Under the pieces are notes generated by a model that had not been told where the DNA came from, did not search any database, and saw only the letters and a list, made by a program, of their open reading frames with translations. DNA of 64,000 bases from Pararhodobacter zhoushanensis (GTDB lineage Bacteria; Pseudomonadota; Alphaproteobacteria; Rhodobacterales; Rhodobacteraceae), in contig NZ_REEZ01000004.1 in assembly GCF_003990445.1 (NCBI RefSeq), positions 186,001-250,000 of the forward strand. The letters run 5' to 3'. Shown one piece after another: positions 1 through 9,773 of this stretch (position 1 is its first letter; the number at the start of each line of letters is the position of its first letter). The position numbers and the translations under genes were made by a program.

Positions 1-719
1 TGCCCGACTGCATAGACCCCGCGCGCGGTTTCAATCTTGGGCAGCGCCAGCGGGTTCCAGTAGCCCGCGTGATCCAAGGCGCGGACCATCCGCACAACCT
101 CAGCCGCAGGGCGGGTATAATCCAACCGTGCCGCCATCGCAGGGCGGTCATCGCGAAGCGTCAGCGTACGTTGGCTCAGATCCTGAGCGCGCCGGTTTGG
201 CACGCCCTGCTCCAGCGCGGTAATCACCGCCGGGAAACTCTCGATCGCCGCGCCATAGCAGCGGGCGTTCAGGGAAAAGGCGGTATCCTCGGGCGTGATC
301 TCGAACAGCGCCTGTTCGACGATGTCGCCCTCATCCACGCCCCCCTCGATCATGTGCCAGGTGATGCCGTGCTGCGCCTCGCCGTTCAGCAAGGCCCAGA
401 CCGGCGCGTTCAGACCGGCGTAGCGCGGCAGCGGGCCGTCGTGGAAATTGACCGCCCCCTTGGCCGCGCGGGACAGCAGCGCGTCGGGCAGCAGCGAGAG
501 GTTGGCGATCGACAGCAGCCAGTCAAACGGCTCGGTGACCCGCCCCTCAATCCCCTTGCCCGGCGCGACCACGGGGATGCCCGCCGTCTCAGCCCAGGCG
601 ATCACCTCAGCATTGCGACTGGCGATGGTGGTGATGGAGTGTCCGCGACCCAGCAGAAGCTTTGCGCCTTGAATCAGCAGGGATTCATTGCCAACCAACA
701 CACATGAAAACGGGGTCAT
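1..719 (-). CDS. Formyltransferase (Fmt-like), partial at window edge
   Basis: The reading frame starts at ATG 719 behind an AGGAG ribosome-binding site and runs off the left edge, so only about 239 N-terminal residues are visible. The fold is a methionyl-tRNA formyltransferase-like N-terminal domain: an N-terminal Rossmann-type segment, then NFHDGPLPRYAG and GGVDEGDI, which keep the Asn, His and Asp of the formyltransferase active site. The Formyl_trans_C-like segment begins at LDYTRPAAEVV. It is probably not the housekeeping Fmt, because it lies 25 nt downstream of a GT2 gene that is itself coupled to a polyketide synthase. Likely roles are N-formylation of an amino sugar, or the loading domain of a longer NRPS-like protein continuing beyond the window. 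The substrate is unknown. Confidence 0.8.
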   Translation of the reverse strand, partial: MTPFSCVLVGNESLLIQGAKLLLGRGHSITTIASRNAEVIAWAETAGIPVVAPGKGIEGRVTEPFDWLLSIANLSLLPDALLSRAAKGAVNFHDGPLPRYAGLNAPVWALLNGEAQHGITWHMIEGGVDEGDIVEQALFEITPEDTAFSLNARCYGAAIESFPAVITALEQGVPNRRAQDLSQRTLTLRDDRPAMAARLDYTRPAAEVVRMVRALDHAGYWNPLALPKIETARGVYAVG

Positions 720-744
720 CTTTACTCTCCTGGGGTCTGCGCAT

Positions 745-1659
745 TCAGACGCTATGTCGCAAAAGATCGCGGAGAAAGTGTGGCGGTGTCTGGCGCGGTT
801 TGCGTTGCAAGACCACACGCAGGCCATAAATCCCCAAGCCCGCAACATGCGCCGCCGTCGCGGCCAGCGCATAAAGCCGTCCGTGGTTCTTTTCAAAATA
901 GTGACGGCGCGAGGCAAACCAATACCCCGGCACGCGCGCCCATTCCTTCATGCCCGTGCTGACCGAGCCGATATGCATCACCCGGCTTTCCACCACATAG
1001 ACCGCCTGCCACCCGGCCCGCGCGCCGCGCAGGAAGAGGTCGGTTTCCTCGAAATACAGAAAGAACGTCTCATCAAAGAGGCCGATCCGATACAGCATCT
1101 CGCGCCGCATCAGCACGCTGGCCCCGGCGACCCAATCAACCTCCGTGGTGGTGGTGGGCAGCGTCGGGGCGACGATGGCGCTTTTGAGCAGTTTCGAGAT
1201 CGGACCGGTCTTTGCCGCCCCTTCAAATTCGCTGGCGATCGAGGGGAAGCGGAAGGCGGTGGTGTGCGGCGCGCCGTCGGGGCCGTGGATATGGCTGCCA
1301 GCGAAGCCGACCTGCGGATGGGCATCGAGGTAATCCACCAGCACGCGGATCGCATCCGGCGCAGGGAAAGCGTCCGAGTTCAGGATATAGACGTAATCGG
1401 GCGCTGAGCCATCGGGCAGCCCGGCGCGGATGCCAACATTATTGCCCGCGCCAAACCCGCCGTTGTGCCCCGATTGCAGCACGCGCACGCCGGGCCAACC
1501 GGCGGCGCTGAGCGTCTCATAGCTGCCGTCCTGACTGTCATTATCGACAACGGTGATCGCGCCCTCGATCCCCTGCATCGCGATGATTGCGCTTTCGACC
1601 GCGCGCGCTGTCATCTCGGCGGTGCGCCAATTCAGGATGATGCACAACACGCTGCTCAT
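745..1659 (-). CDS. Glycosyltransferase family 2 (rhamnosyltransferase-like)
   Basis: A 304-residue GT-A fold enzyme that probably transfers an activated sugar to a lipid-linked or polyketide acceptor in the cytoplasm. Visible motifs are VDNDSQDGS (about 38-46), NGGFGAGNN (66-74), the metal-binding LNSDAF (93-98, an NSD variant of DXD) and FDETFFLYFEETD (195-207); this last block is typical of the WbbL/rhamnosyltransferase branch of GT2. The start codon overlaps the stop of the upstream polyketide synthase as ATGA, so the two are translationally coupled. The formyltransferase follows after 25 nt. The sugar donor cannot be read from the sequence. Confidence 0.88.
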   Translation of the reverse strand: MSSVLCIILNWRTAEMTARAVESAIIAMQGIEGAITVVDNDSQDGSYETLSAAGWPGVRVLQSGHNGGFGAGNNVGIRAGLPDGSAPDYVYILNSDAFPAPDAIRVLVDYLDAHPQVGFAGSHIHGPDGAPHTTAFRFPSIASEFEGAAKTGPISKLLKSAIVAPTLPTTTTEVDWVAGASVLMRREMLYRIGLFDETFFLYFEETDLFLRGARAGWQAVYVVESRVMHIGSVSTGMKEWARVPGYWFASRRHYFEKNHGRLYALAATAAHVAGLGIYGLRVVLQRKPRQTPPHFLRDLLRHSV

Positions 1660-4600
1660 GCTTCGGCCTTTGCGATCAGGGCTTTCAGTTTCGCCGCCAT
1701 CACCCGCACATTGGGTTCCAGCACCATGCTGTCATGGTCGCCCGGCACCTCATGCACGCCCAGCTGCGGCATCCACGGCGACCAGTCGTTATCCTCGGAC
1801 ACGTATTCCTTGGCCTGACTGACCCAGCGGCCGCCGGTGACCTTCCAGTGCTTGTCCAGCGCCGGGCGGAACAGGGCGACGGGGGCGTCGTAGCGCTCAA
1901 GCGACAGATGCGGCAGCGCGTCGCGAAAGGCAGATTCGATGGCGCGGTTGTGGAAACCGCTGTCAGCCTCGCCCTGCGCTTCCTCGGCCATGCGGGCGAG
2001 TTCCTCTTGCCACGCCTTACGCTCGGCCATCCATTCGCCAAGGTAAGCCGGGCCTTTGCGGGCGAATTCGGTCAGCTTGATCATCGCCTTGTCGGCGCGG
2101 CTCACGCCGGGGCGCATCGGCAAGGGCGTATCGAGCAGGGTGAGCAGCTGCACCTCTTCCCCCGCCGCGCGCAGCTGCTTGGCCATTTCCAGTGCGGTCA
2201 GACCGCCGCCTGAGAAGCCACCGAGCAGATAGGGGCCGTGCGGCTGCACCTGCCGGACCTCGGCCAGATAGTCCCGCGCCGCGTCATCCAGACGGGTATG
2301 CGGTTCAGCCCCACCCAACAGGCCGCGCGCTTGCAAGCCATAGAACGGGCGGTCCGTGCCCAGCAGTTGCGCCAGATGGCGCAGGTTCAGGACGTTGCCG
2401 AACATCCCGGCTACCAGGAAGAACGGGGTTTTCGGCCCGCCTTCGCCCTCATGCATCGGCACAAGAAATTCATAGCGCCGCACGGGCGTGGCAACTGCCG
2501 GCGCATCGCCACTGTCCGAGATCCCGGCGATTTCCGCCACGCGGGCGGCGATCTTTTCCACCGTCGGGGCCTCGAACAGCACCGAGATGGGGAAATCGAC
2601 CGACCACGTCTTCTTGACCCGCGCGAAGAGGCGCACCGCGATCAGCGAGTGGCCGCCAAGATCGAAGAAACTGTCCTGAGTGCCGACGCCCTCAACACCG
2701 AGCAACTCCTCCCACATCGCCACCAGCATCCGCTCGACATCATTGCGCGGCGCGATATAGGCGCTGTCCAGATCGGGACGCTCGAATTTCTGGCCGTCGC
2801 TGGTGGCGGTTTCCAGCGGCTGCGCGGCTTCAGCGATCAATTCCGGCAGTGTCAGAGACGAAATCACCACCTGCGCCCGGTCCACGGCTAGGGCGCGCAG
2901 GAAGCCCTCGGCACCCTCAGCCGGGGTCAGGCCCTGCGCCAGATTGCGCGCAAGACGCTCTTCGCCGGGATTAAGCGCGCGGCCCTCACCGGGGGTGGCA
3001 CTGAACTCGACTTCGGACGGCAACAGCGGCGCGGGCGTGCCAAAGCCGCCCTCAAGCCGCTTGATGGTGAAGCGCCGGATCTCGGCGCAGATGGTGCCGT
3101 CGGGCATGGCCAGCGTGATGTCGAAGCTGGCGAAGCCCGGCTCGGCGGGAGCGATGCGGACATGGCTGATGATCTGAGCCGGGAGCGCGTGGAAAACGGT
3201 GACGCTGCCATAGCTGACCGGCACCCAGAGCGCGCGGCCCTGATAGCCCGGGATCAGATCCATCGCCCAACCGGTCGCCAGATCCATCAGCGCGGGGTGC
3301 AGGACGTAGCCTTGAGTGAGATCCGCGTGGAACGCGGGCGGCAAGGCCAGATGCGCAATGCCCTCGCCCGTGCCATAGGCCATGCGCTGCAACACGCGCC
3401 AACGGGGGCCGAAATTGAGGTGCGCCTCTTGCCCCGTGGCGATGCCCTTCGCGTCCTCGGTGATGCCGGTCTGGCAGCGGGCGACCAGCGCGGGCACGTC
3501 CAGCGCGGCGGGTTGCGGGATGCTGCCCATGGAGATGCGCGCCTGTGCGTTCAGCACGAAACCCTTGCGTCCGCGCAGGGTTACATCCGAGCGCAGGGCA
3601 AAGTCATAGCCCGCGTCCGAGCGCGACAGCGTGACCTGAATGTCGCGCGGCTGATCCACATCCAGAGCGCGGAAGAAGGTCAGGTCGGCGATCTCGAACG
3701 GTTCGCCCTCGCCCTGCCCGTGCAGGGATTGCACGGCGATTTCCAGCAACCCGGTGCCGGGCACCAGCGCTTGGCCGTCCTTGGTGCGGTGTTCATCCAG
3801 CAGCCACATATCGGTTGAATAACGCGCCTTGAACACGCGGTTCATGGCGGCGTCGAACCCTGCCGTGTCCAGCAGCGGCATCTTGCTGGGCGTGTCAGGC
3901 ATCGCAGGCCCGTGCCCCAACCGGGTCGCCATCGCCTCGGCGGCCATGCCAACTTCGGACCAGATGCCCCAGTCGATCGCGGTGACTTTGGTCTTGCCGC
4001 TGCGGGCTTTGGCCCACGCGTTCAGGTATTCGTTTGCGGCGACGTAATCGACCTGCCCCGCCGGGGCGGTCAGGGTCGAGGTTGAGGAGAACACCACGAT
4101 CCGCTCCACCGCGCCATCGGGCAGCAGGGCGTCGAGCACGCGGGTGCCGTGGACCTTGGGCGCAAAGACGCTTTCCACGCTGCCCACGGTCTTGGCCGCC
4201 AGCGGCGCGTCGTCGATGGCCCCGGCGGCGTGGATGACGCCGTAGAGCGGGCCGAATCGGGCTTTCGTGGCGTCAAGGGCGGCGCGCATTTCGTCGATGT
4301 TGCAGACATCGGCGGCGAGGGTGAGCACCTCGGCCCCCAGCGATTCCAGTCTCTCCACCTGCAGAATCCGGCGCATCAGCGGGCTGCCCTGCTCTTTCAG
4401 CCCGGGCCAGTTGGCGCGGGGCGGCAGGGCGGTGCGGGCGATCAGGGCGATCTTGGCGTTTGAGGTCTGGATCAGCGCCTCGGCCACCGATTGCCCGATA
4501 CCGCCAAAGCCGCCGGTGATCAGCCAGGCTGCCCCCTGTGGTAGCGCGGGCGCTTTCGGCAAGGGCTGCGCGCGCAGGCGTTGCTCAAAGCGCTTGGTGC

Positions 4601-7600
4601 CGCGCAGGGCGGCGATGGTGTTGGCGGGGGGCGTGAACAGCTCTTCCAGCAGCGGATCGGTCAGATCCGGGTGGCCGCCGCGTTTGCGCGGGCGCGGGTC
4701 GATGTCGAGGGTTGAGACGGTCATTCCCGGCATCTCATGCGGCATGACGCGGGCAGGACCGGCGATCAGGGCCTTTTCAGGCCATCGCAGGGGTTCGGCT
4801 TTCACCTGTGCCGCGCCGGATGTGATCACACTGGTGTGGATCGGGCCGGTCAGGCCTTCGGCGGCGATGGCCTGGCCGAGGAACAGCAGCGAATAAAACC
4901 CCTGCTCGACATGCGCCTGAAACGCGGACGAGCCGGGACGGAAGCGTTCCTCGCCGCTGGCGAGCCAGAAATGCGCGATGCGAGTGGGGATGGTGCCGCG
5001 GTGCACCAGATCCTGCAGCAGCTGGTCATAGCCTTCGCGCCCGCGCTCGGACGGCAGGGTATAAGCGCTGTCGGTGCGGCGGCGGAAGGTGTCGCCGGAT
5101 TGCACCTCGATCACCTTCTGCCCAGCGGCGCGGAGTTTTGTGATCACGGGGGCGGCGATGCCGTCCTGATCCGCGAAGATGAGCCAGGTTTCCTTCGGCA
5201 CCTCATCGAGTTCGCTGTCGACATCAAAGTCGATCTCAGCCGAACGCGCGACCCAGGCCAGCCGTGTGCCCATATCGGCAATGTCTTCGATCCGGGCAGG
5301 CAGCGCCGTGGCAGTTTCCGCGCTGGGCGCGGCGGGGGCGATGAAATATTCGCGGCGGTCGAACGGGTAGCCGGGCAGCGGCAGCTTCACGCGCCGCGCC
5401 TCGCCCCAGATCTGCGCCCAGTCGAATGTGCCGCCGAGCGCCCAGATCCGGCCCAGCAGGCCCATGTGGTAGACGTCGTCGGCGATATCCTCATCGGGGT
5501 GGCGCAAGACGGCCAGAACCTGCTGGCCGGGCACCGCGCCATGCATGCGGGTGAGCGAGGAAAGCGCCTTGCCGGGGCCGACTTCGATCCAGATGCGGTT
5601 GGGGTTTTCGGCAAGGTTAGAGACACAATCCGCGAACATCACCGTGCCGCGCAGGTGCTGCGTCCAGTAATCGGGGCTGGTCGCCTGCTCGGCCGTCAGG
5701 GGCTGGCCGGTGCGGTTGGAGATGATCGGCAGCGTGGGCGCGTGCAGCGGGATCGAGGCCAGATAGGCGCGGAAACGGCCAAGGATCGGCTCCAGCACCC
5801 GGCTATGCGCGGCAATGTCGATGGCAATGCGCTGGGTGTCGTGGCCATCGGCGGCGAGGCGTTGGGCGAGGTCATCAAGTGCTGCATCCGGCCCGCTGAC
5901 CACGGTCAGCCCGGGCGCGTTGACCGACGCGATGTCGAGATCGACCAGATACGGCGTCAGCGCGTCGACCGAGAGCGGGACAGACAACATGCCGCCCGCC
6001 GGGACGGTATCGAACAGCGAGCCGCGCAGGTGGACGAGGCCGATGCAATCTTCAAAACTCAGCACCCCGGCCAGACAGGCGGCGGTGTTTTCGCCCATGG
6101 AGTGACCGACCAGCGCGGCGGGCTGCACGCCCCAGCTCATCAGCATCTGGGCCAGCGCGTATTCGGTGATCATGATCAGCGGCAGCTGGACCGAGGGGCG
6201 TTTGAGCGTCTCGTTCGCGGCATCCTCGGCCCCCGGTTCGGGCAGCCAGAGCGCGCGCAGGTCATAGTCCAGACGCGGCTGCAGGATGTCGAGGCCGCGG
6301 TCCATCCATTCGGCGAAGACCGGCTCGGTCTCGTACAGATCGCGCGCCATGCCAGCATATTGCGCGCCGCCGCCGGGGAAGAGGAAGACCACGTCGGGAT
6401 TGTCGAGCGCGGTATGGGTGAAGACGCGGCGCGGGTTGTCGCTGGCGAGCAGGTCGGCGGCGTCTTCCGCGGTTTCGGCTACGACAACGCGGCGCTTGTC
6501 AAAGGCGCGGCGGCCCTCTTTCAGCGTCCAGGCGGTGTCGGCCAGATCCAGCGCAGGGTTGGCGCGCAGATGGGCGGCGAGGTTCTGCGCCTGCGCGTCG
6601 AGGGTGGTTTTCGAGCGGGCCGAGAGGGTGAACAGCTGGAACGGCCAGTCAGATTCGCCACTGGCGTCACGCTCGGGAGCCTCCTGCAGGATGGCGTGGG
6701 CGTTGGTGCCACCGACGCCCAGCGAGTTGACCCCTGCGCGGCGGGGGTGGTCGCGCAGCGTCCATGGGGTAAGGGCAGCGTTGACGGCGAAGGGCGAGGT
6801 TTCAAACTCGATGGTCGGGTTGGGGGACTCGAACCCCAGCGAGGGTGGCATCTCGCGGTGGTGCAGCGACAGCGCGACCTTGATCAGGCTGGCGACCCCG
6901 GCGGCGGTGTCCAGATGGCCGATGTTGGTTTTCACCGAACCGATGCGGCAGAACTGTGTGGCCTCGGTGGTTTCGCGAAAGGCTTCGGTCATCGCGGCAA
7001 CCTCGATCGGGTCGCCCAGATAGGTGCCGGTGCCGTGGCATTCGATATAGTCGATGGTGTCGGCGGGGGTGTCGGCGACGGCCTGCGCCTCGGCGATGCA
7101 GCGGGCCTGACCTTCGACTGACGGTGCCAGATAGCCCGCCTTTTGCGCGCCGTCGTTGTTGATGGCGCTGCCCTTGACCACGGCCCAGATGTGATCGCCA
7201 TCGGCCACGGCATCGGCCAGCCGCTTCAAGACCACGCAGCCCGCGCCCGAGCCGAAAACCGTGCCCTGCGCGCGGTGGTCGAAGGCGTGGCACTCGCCAT
7301 CGGGCGAGAGGATCTCGTTTTCCTTGTACAGATACCCGCGCCCCTGCGGCAGTTCGATGGTCACGCCGCCCGCCAGCGCCATGTCGCATTCACCGTTCAG
7401 CAGGGATTGCGTGGCATAGTGCAAAGCGACCAGCGAGGTTGAGCAGGCGGTCTGCACATTGACCGAGGGGCCGCGCAGGTCGAAAATGTGGCTGACGCGG
7501 GTGGACAGAAAGTCCTTGTCGTTGCCGGTGTGGCGCAGCAGGAACATGCCGACATCGCGCACCAGATCGCGGTTCGAGCACAGGTTGAAATAGAAATAGC

Positions 7601-7985
7601 TGCCCATGCCGCAGCCGGCATAGACGCCAATGTTTCCCGTGAAACTCTCGGGTACAGCCCCGGCGTTTTCCAGCGCTTCCCAAGCCACTTCAAGGAACTG
7701 CCGGTGCTGCGGGTCAAGGATGGCGGCTTCCTTGGGCGAGAAGCCGAAGAAATCCGCGTCGAAATCGGCGAAACGCTCCAGCGGGGCGGCGAAGGGGACG
7801 TAGTTGGGCAGGCGCATCACGGCGGGGTCTTCGCCCGCGGCGATCAGCTCATCGTCCGACAGCCGCCGGATCGCGCGCAGGCCATGGCGCAGGTTATGCC
7901 AATATTCGCCAACCGACGCGGCTCCCGGCAAGTGGGCGGCCATGCCGACAATGGCGATATCGGTTTCACTGATCCCGGTGGACAT
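1656..7985 (-). CDS. Type I polyketide synthase, KS-AT-KR-DH-ACP-TE
   Basis: A 2109-residue single-module synthase that condenses a malonyl-type extender onto an acyl starter, reduces and dehydrates it, and releases it by thioesterase. Domains: KS 8-435 with Cys181 (TACSTS), His317 and His357; AT about 530-830 with Ser629 in GHSMGE and an unusual AAHS at 725-728 instead of the usual HAFH or YASH; KR structural part plus Rossmann part about 900-1345 (GGFGGIG 1158-1164, Tyr1314); DH-like double hot-dog about 1390-1650 (His1399, Asp1568); carrier protein about 1740-1820 with Ser1780 in LGGHSL; thioesterase 1850-2109 with Ser1925, Asp1952 and His2084. There is no enoylreductase. The KR-before-DH order is not canonical. 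It is followed, with ATGA overlap, by a GT2, and lies among polysaccharide genes, so the product may acylate or anchor a glycan, as RkpA or WcbR type synthases are thought to do. Confidence 0.95.
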   Translation of the reverse strand: MSTGISETDIAIVGMAAHLPGAASVGEYWHNLRHGLRAIRRLSDDELIAAGEDPAVMRLPNYVPFAAPLERFADFDADFFGFSPKEAAILDPQHRQFLEVAWEALENAGAVPESFTGNIGVYAGCGMGSYFYFNLCSNRDLVRDVGMFLLRHTGNDKDFLSTRVSHIFDLRGPSVNVQTACSTSLVALHYATQSLLNGECDMALAGGVTIELPQGRGYLYKENEILSPDGECHAFDHRAQGTVFGSGAGCVVLKRLADAVADGDHIWAVVKGSAINNDGAQKAGYLAPSVEGQARCIAEAQAVADTPADTIDYIECHGTGTYLGDPIEVAAMTEAFRETTEATQFCRIGSVKTNIGHLDTAAGVASLIKVALSLHHREMPPSLGFESPNPTIEFETSPFAVNAALTPWTLRDHPRRAGVNSLGVGGTNAHAILQEAPERDASGESDWPFQLFTLSARSKTTLDAQAQNLAAHLRANPALDLADTAWTLKEGRRAFDKRRVVVAETAEDAADLLASDNPRRVFTHTALDNPDVVFLFPGGGAQYAGMARDLYETEPVFAEWMDRGLDILQPRLDYDLRALWLPEPGAEDAANETLKRPSVQLPLIMITEYALAQMLMSWGVQPAALVGHSMGENTAACLAGVLSFEDCIGLVHLRGSLFDTVPAGGMLSVPLSVDALTPYLVDLDIASVNAPGLTVVSGPDAALDDLAQRLAADGHDTQRIAIDIAAHSRVLEPILGRFRAYLASIPLHAPTLPIISNRTGQPLTAEQATSPDYWTQHLRGTVMFADCVSNLAENPNRIWIEVGPGKALSSLTRMHGAVPGQQVLAVLRHPDEDIADDVYHMGLLGRIWALGGTFDWAQIWGEARRVKLPLPGYPFDRREYFIAPAAPSAETATALPARIEDIADMGTRLAWVARSAEIDFDVDSELDEVPKETWLIFADQDGIAAPVITKLRAAGQKVIEVQSGDTFRRRTDSAYTLPSERGREGYDQLLQDLVHRGTIPTRIAHFWLASGEERFRPGSSAFQAHVEQGFYSLLFLGQAIAAEGLTGPIHTSVITSGAAQVKAEPLRWPEKALIAGPARVMPHEMPGMTVSTLDIDPRPRKRGGHPDLTDPLLEELFTPPANTIAALRGTKRFEQRLRAQPLPKAPALPQGAAWLITGGFGGIGQSVAEALIQTSNAKIALIARTALPPRANWPGLKEQGSPLMRRILQVERLESLGAEVLTLAADVCNIDEMRAALDATKARFGPLYGVIHAAGAIDDAPLAAKTVGSVESVFAPKVHGTRVLDALLPDGAVERIVVFSSTSTLTAPAGQVDYVAANEYLNAWAKARSGKTKVTAIDWGIWSEVGMAAEAMATRLGHGPAMPDTPSKMPLLDTAGFDAAMNRVFKARYSTDMWLLDEHRTKDGQALVPGTGLLEIAVQSLHGQGEGEPFEIADLTFFRALDVDQPRDIQVTLSRSDAGYDFALRSDVTLRGRKGFVLNAQARISMGSIPQPAALDVPALVARCQTGITEDAKGIATGQEAHLNFGPRWRVLQRMAYGTGEGIAHLALPPAFHADLTQGYVLHPALMDLATGWAMDLIPGYQGRALWVPVSYGSVTVFHALPAQIISHVRIAPAEPGFASFDITLAMPDGTICAEIRRFTIKRLEGGFGTPAPLLPSEVEFSATPGEGRALNPGEERLARNLAQGLTPAEGAEGFLRALAVDRAQVVISSLTLPELIAEAAQPLETATSDGQKFERPDLDSAYIAPRNDVERMLVAMWEELLGVEGVGTQDSFFDLGGHSLIAVRLFARVKKTWSVDFPISVLFEAPTVEKIAARVAEIAGISDSGDAPAVATPVRRYEFLVPMHEGEGGPKTPFFLVAGMFGNVLNLRHLAQLLGTDRPFYGLQARGLLGGAEPHTRLDDAARDYLAEVRQVQPHGPYLLGGFSGGGLTALEMAKQLRAAGEEVQLLTLLDTPLPMRPGVSRADKAMIKLTEFARKGPAYLGEWMAERKAWQEELARMAEEAQGEADSGFHNRAIESAFRDALPHLSLERYDAPVALFRPALDKHWKVTGGRWVSQAKEYVSEDNDWSPWMPQLGVHEVPGDHDSMVLEPNVRVMAAKLKALIAKAEA

Positions 7986-8017
7986 ATTTTACCTGCGCAA
8001 CACTTCTATAGTTATGG

Positions 8018-8031
8018 GAAACAATCGTTTC
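8018..8031. promoter_or_regulatory. Inverted repeat upstream of the polyketide synthase
   Basis: GAAAC-AATC-GTTTC, a perfect 5-bp-arm dyad, lies 33 nt upstream of the synthase start in the 93-bp gap after the polymerase-like gene. The position would suit a regulator site or a small hairpin in the leader. No convincing -35/-10 pair was seen beside it. Function is inferred from position only. Confidence 0.3.
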
Positions 8032-8078
8032 TTTAGGGCGATACTGGACCGGATTTCAGGCTGAAAGGTGGCGGGGCG

Positions 8079-9584
8079 TCACATCAGGGTCCGGGGTTTG
8101 TCAGGCGCCCGGTCCGGCGCGACGGTGGTGCCCAGGACCAGTCCGGCATGGGCGTTGCGCATCCGCGCGGTACGGGTCGCGCGGTTGGTGGTGCGCAAGG
8201 CCTCGGCATAGCCCAGCAGCGAACCGGCGATCAGCCAGGTGAAGGGGATCAGGGTGGCGTTGGGCAGCAGATCGATCAGATTGACAGCCAGCATCAAGGC
8301 CAGCGCCGAGGCGGCGAAAGGGATTGGCGGCGCTTCGGGTTTGCGGCCTTCCCACCAGAGCGAGAGGACCGGAAGCGCCAGCAGCCCGAACATGGCGATA
8401 TAGCCCAGCCAGCCATATTGCCCGATGGTAATGATCCACATGCCGTCAACGATGGTGAGTGACTCACCCGTGGCGGGATCATACACCATGAACCGGCCCC
8501 AGCCGCCCCATCCGAACAGCGGCTTGTCGGCGACATGCTCGATGATGCGGTCTTCGTTGGTGAAACGGTAGTTCAGCGATTCCGCCCGTTCCTCGCTGAT
8601 CGCGGCGACGCGGTCGACGATGGCCTGAGCCGGAACCAGCCCGCTGCCGCGCAAGAGCGGGTAGGCGATGACCAGCGTGACAATGATCGCGGCGATGGCC
8701 AGATGCGCGCGGGGGCGCAGCAGCAGGACGATGGGCAAAAAGATCAGCGTGAACATCAGCGCGCCCATGGATTTGCAGATCACCACCAGCCCGACGCCAA
8801 AGACCACCATCACCATGCGCCGACCCGCTACCAGTCGCGTTGCCTCACGCGCGCGGGCCGAAGCGGCGAGGGCGACCATGAACGCAAAGAAAGCCACCCA
8901 CAGCCCGTGCGGCATGAAGACGAAGGGGCGGAAGCCACCGTTGCGCACCGCCTGCGAGAAATCGTGCTGGAAGAACCCGTAGAGCCGGATGTGCAGCTGC
9001 GGGGAAAAGCGCACCTCGTACAGCATCGGCAGCGCATAGATCAGCCCGGCGATGACCAGCGCCAACAGGATCTCGCGGATGGCTTCTTCGGTGCGCAGCA
9101 ATTCGCGCGCCAGAAAGAACGGCAACATCAGGAACATCTGCTGCACCAGCGCCGAGGCCGAGTCGTAAATCCTGAGCCCCGGCAGCCCCCAGAGCGCCAG
9201 CGCATTGGGATCGACCAGCCGCATCGTGCCGAAGGTATCGACGCCGAACTGCACCGCGTCCAGATTGGTCACGACCGAGAAGGCCGGGCTGACGATGAAC
9301 ATGCCGAGCAGAATGCGACCCGGCCACCCTTCAGGCAGCAGATGGGGCATGCGGCCCCAAAGACCCAGACAGCACAGGAAGGCGGTCAGGTTGGGGATGG
9401 ATTCCTTGTTCATCGGCGGCACGACCGGCAGGTTGATCGAGCTGAGCTGCGGCAGGAACATATAGGCGGCCAGGATCGACCAGATCAGCGCGCGCTCGGG
9501 CGGCATGATGCGGAACATCAGCACGCCAACAACCGGCCAGCCCAGCAAGGCCAGCAGCGCGAAACTGTTGCCAATGTCGATCAT
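8079..9584 (-). CDS. O-antigen polymerase/ligase-like polytopic membrane protein
   Basis: A 501-residue protein with about ten or more hydrophobic segments and a large periplasmic-type loop in its C-terminal half (around the EERAESLNYRFTNEDR region), the layout of Wzy polymerases and WaaL/O-antigen ligases. These families are too divergent for a motif-level call, so the choice between polymerase and ligase is open; the nearby flippase and Wzz-like gene favour a Wzy-type role in joining repeat units in the periplasm. It is the first gene of a leftward run (this gene, polyketide synthase, GT2, formyltransferase) and is divergent from the WecG-like gene across a 189-bp gap that probably holds promoters for both directions. 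Confidence 0.72.
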   Translation of the reverse strand: MIDIGNSFALLALLGWPVVGVLMFRIMPPERALIWSILAAYMFLPQLSSINLPVVPPMNKESIPNLTAFLCCLGLWGRMPHLLPEGWPGRILLGMFIVSPAFSVVTNLDAVQFGVDTFGTMRLVDPNALALWGLPGLRIYDSASALVQQMFLMLPFFLARELLRTEEAIREILLALVIAGLIYALPMLYEVRFSPQLHIRLYGFFQHDFSQAVRNGGFRPFVFMPHGLWVAFFAFMVALAASARAREATRLVAGRRMVMVVFGVGLVVICKSMGALMFTLIFLPIVLLLRPRAHLAIAAIIVTLVIAYPLLRGSGLVPAQAIVDRVAAISEERAESLNYRFTNEDRIIEHVADKPLFGWGGWGRFMVYDPATGESLTIVDGMWIITIGQYGWLGYIAMFGLLALPVLSLWWEGRKPEAPPIPFAASALALMLAVNLIDLLPNATLIPFTWLIAGSLLGYAEALRTTNRATRTARMRNAHAGLVLGTTVAPDRAPDKPRTLM

Positions 9585-9773
9585 GCCTGCGCACCCTTAT
9601 GGCACCGTGGCCTTGCCAGCGTCTTCATTGCCCGGTTTCCACTGCTCTGACCGTTCCACCCTCTGCCGGGGCTTTCGTCGCGGTACGGCGGAAACTATAA
9701 CAATCCACAGCCGCGTTGTCTGCCCAGACCGGGGCAGGTTCACTGCCAAATGCGACGACACTAAGGGGGTTTC

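Noticed and set aside
69-707. Plus-strand open frame of 212 codons near the left edge
   Set aside because: The opposite strand encodes a formyltransferase with its active site and a good ribosome-binding site.
4737-7121. Plus-strand open frame of 794 codons inside the polyketide synthase
   Set aside because: It lies antisense to strongly conserved KS and AT motifs and its translation is Arg/Gln/Gly-rich without domains; long antisense frames are expected in GC-rich coding DNA.
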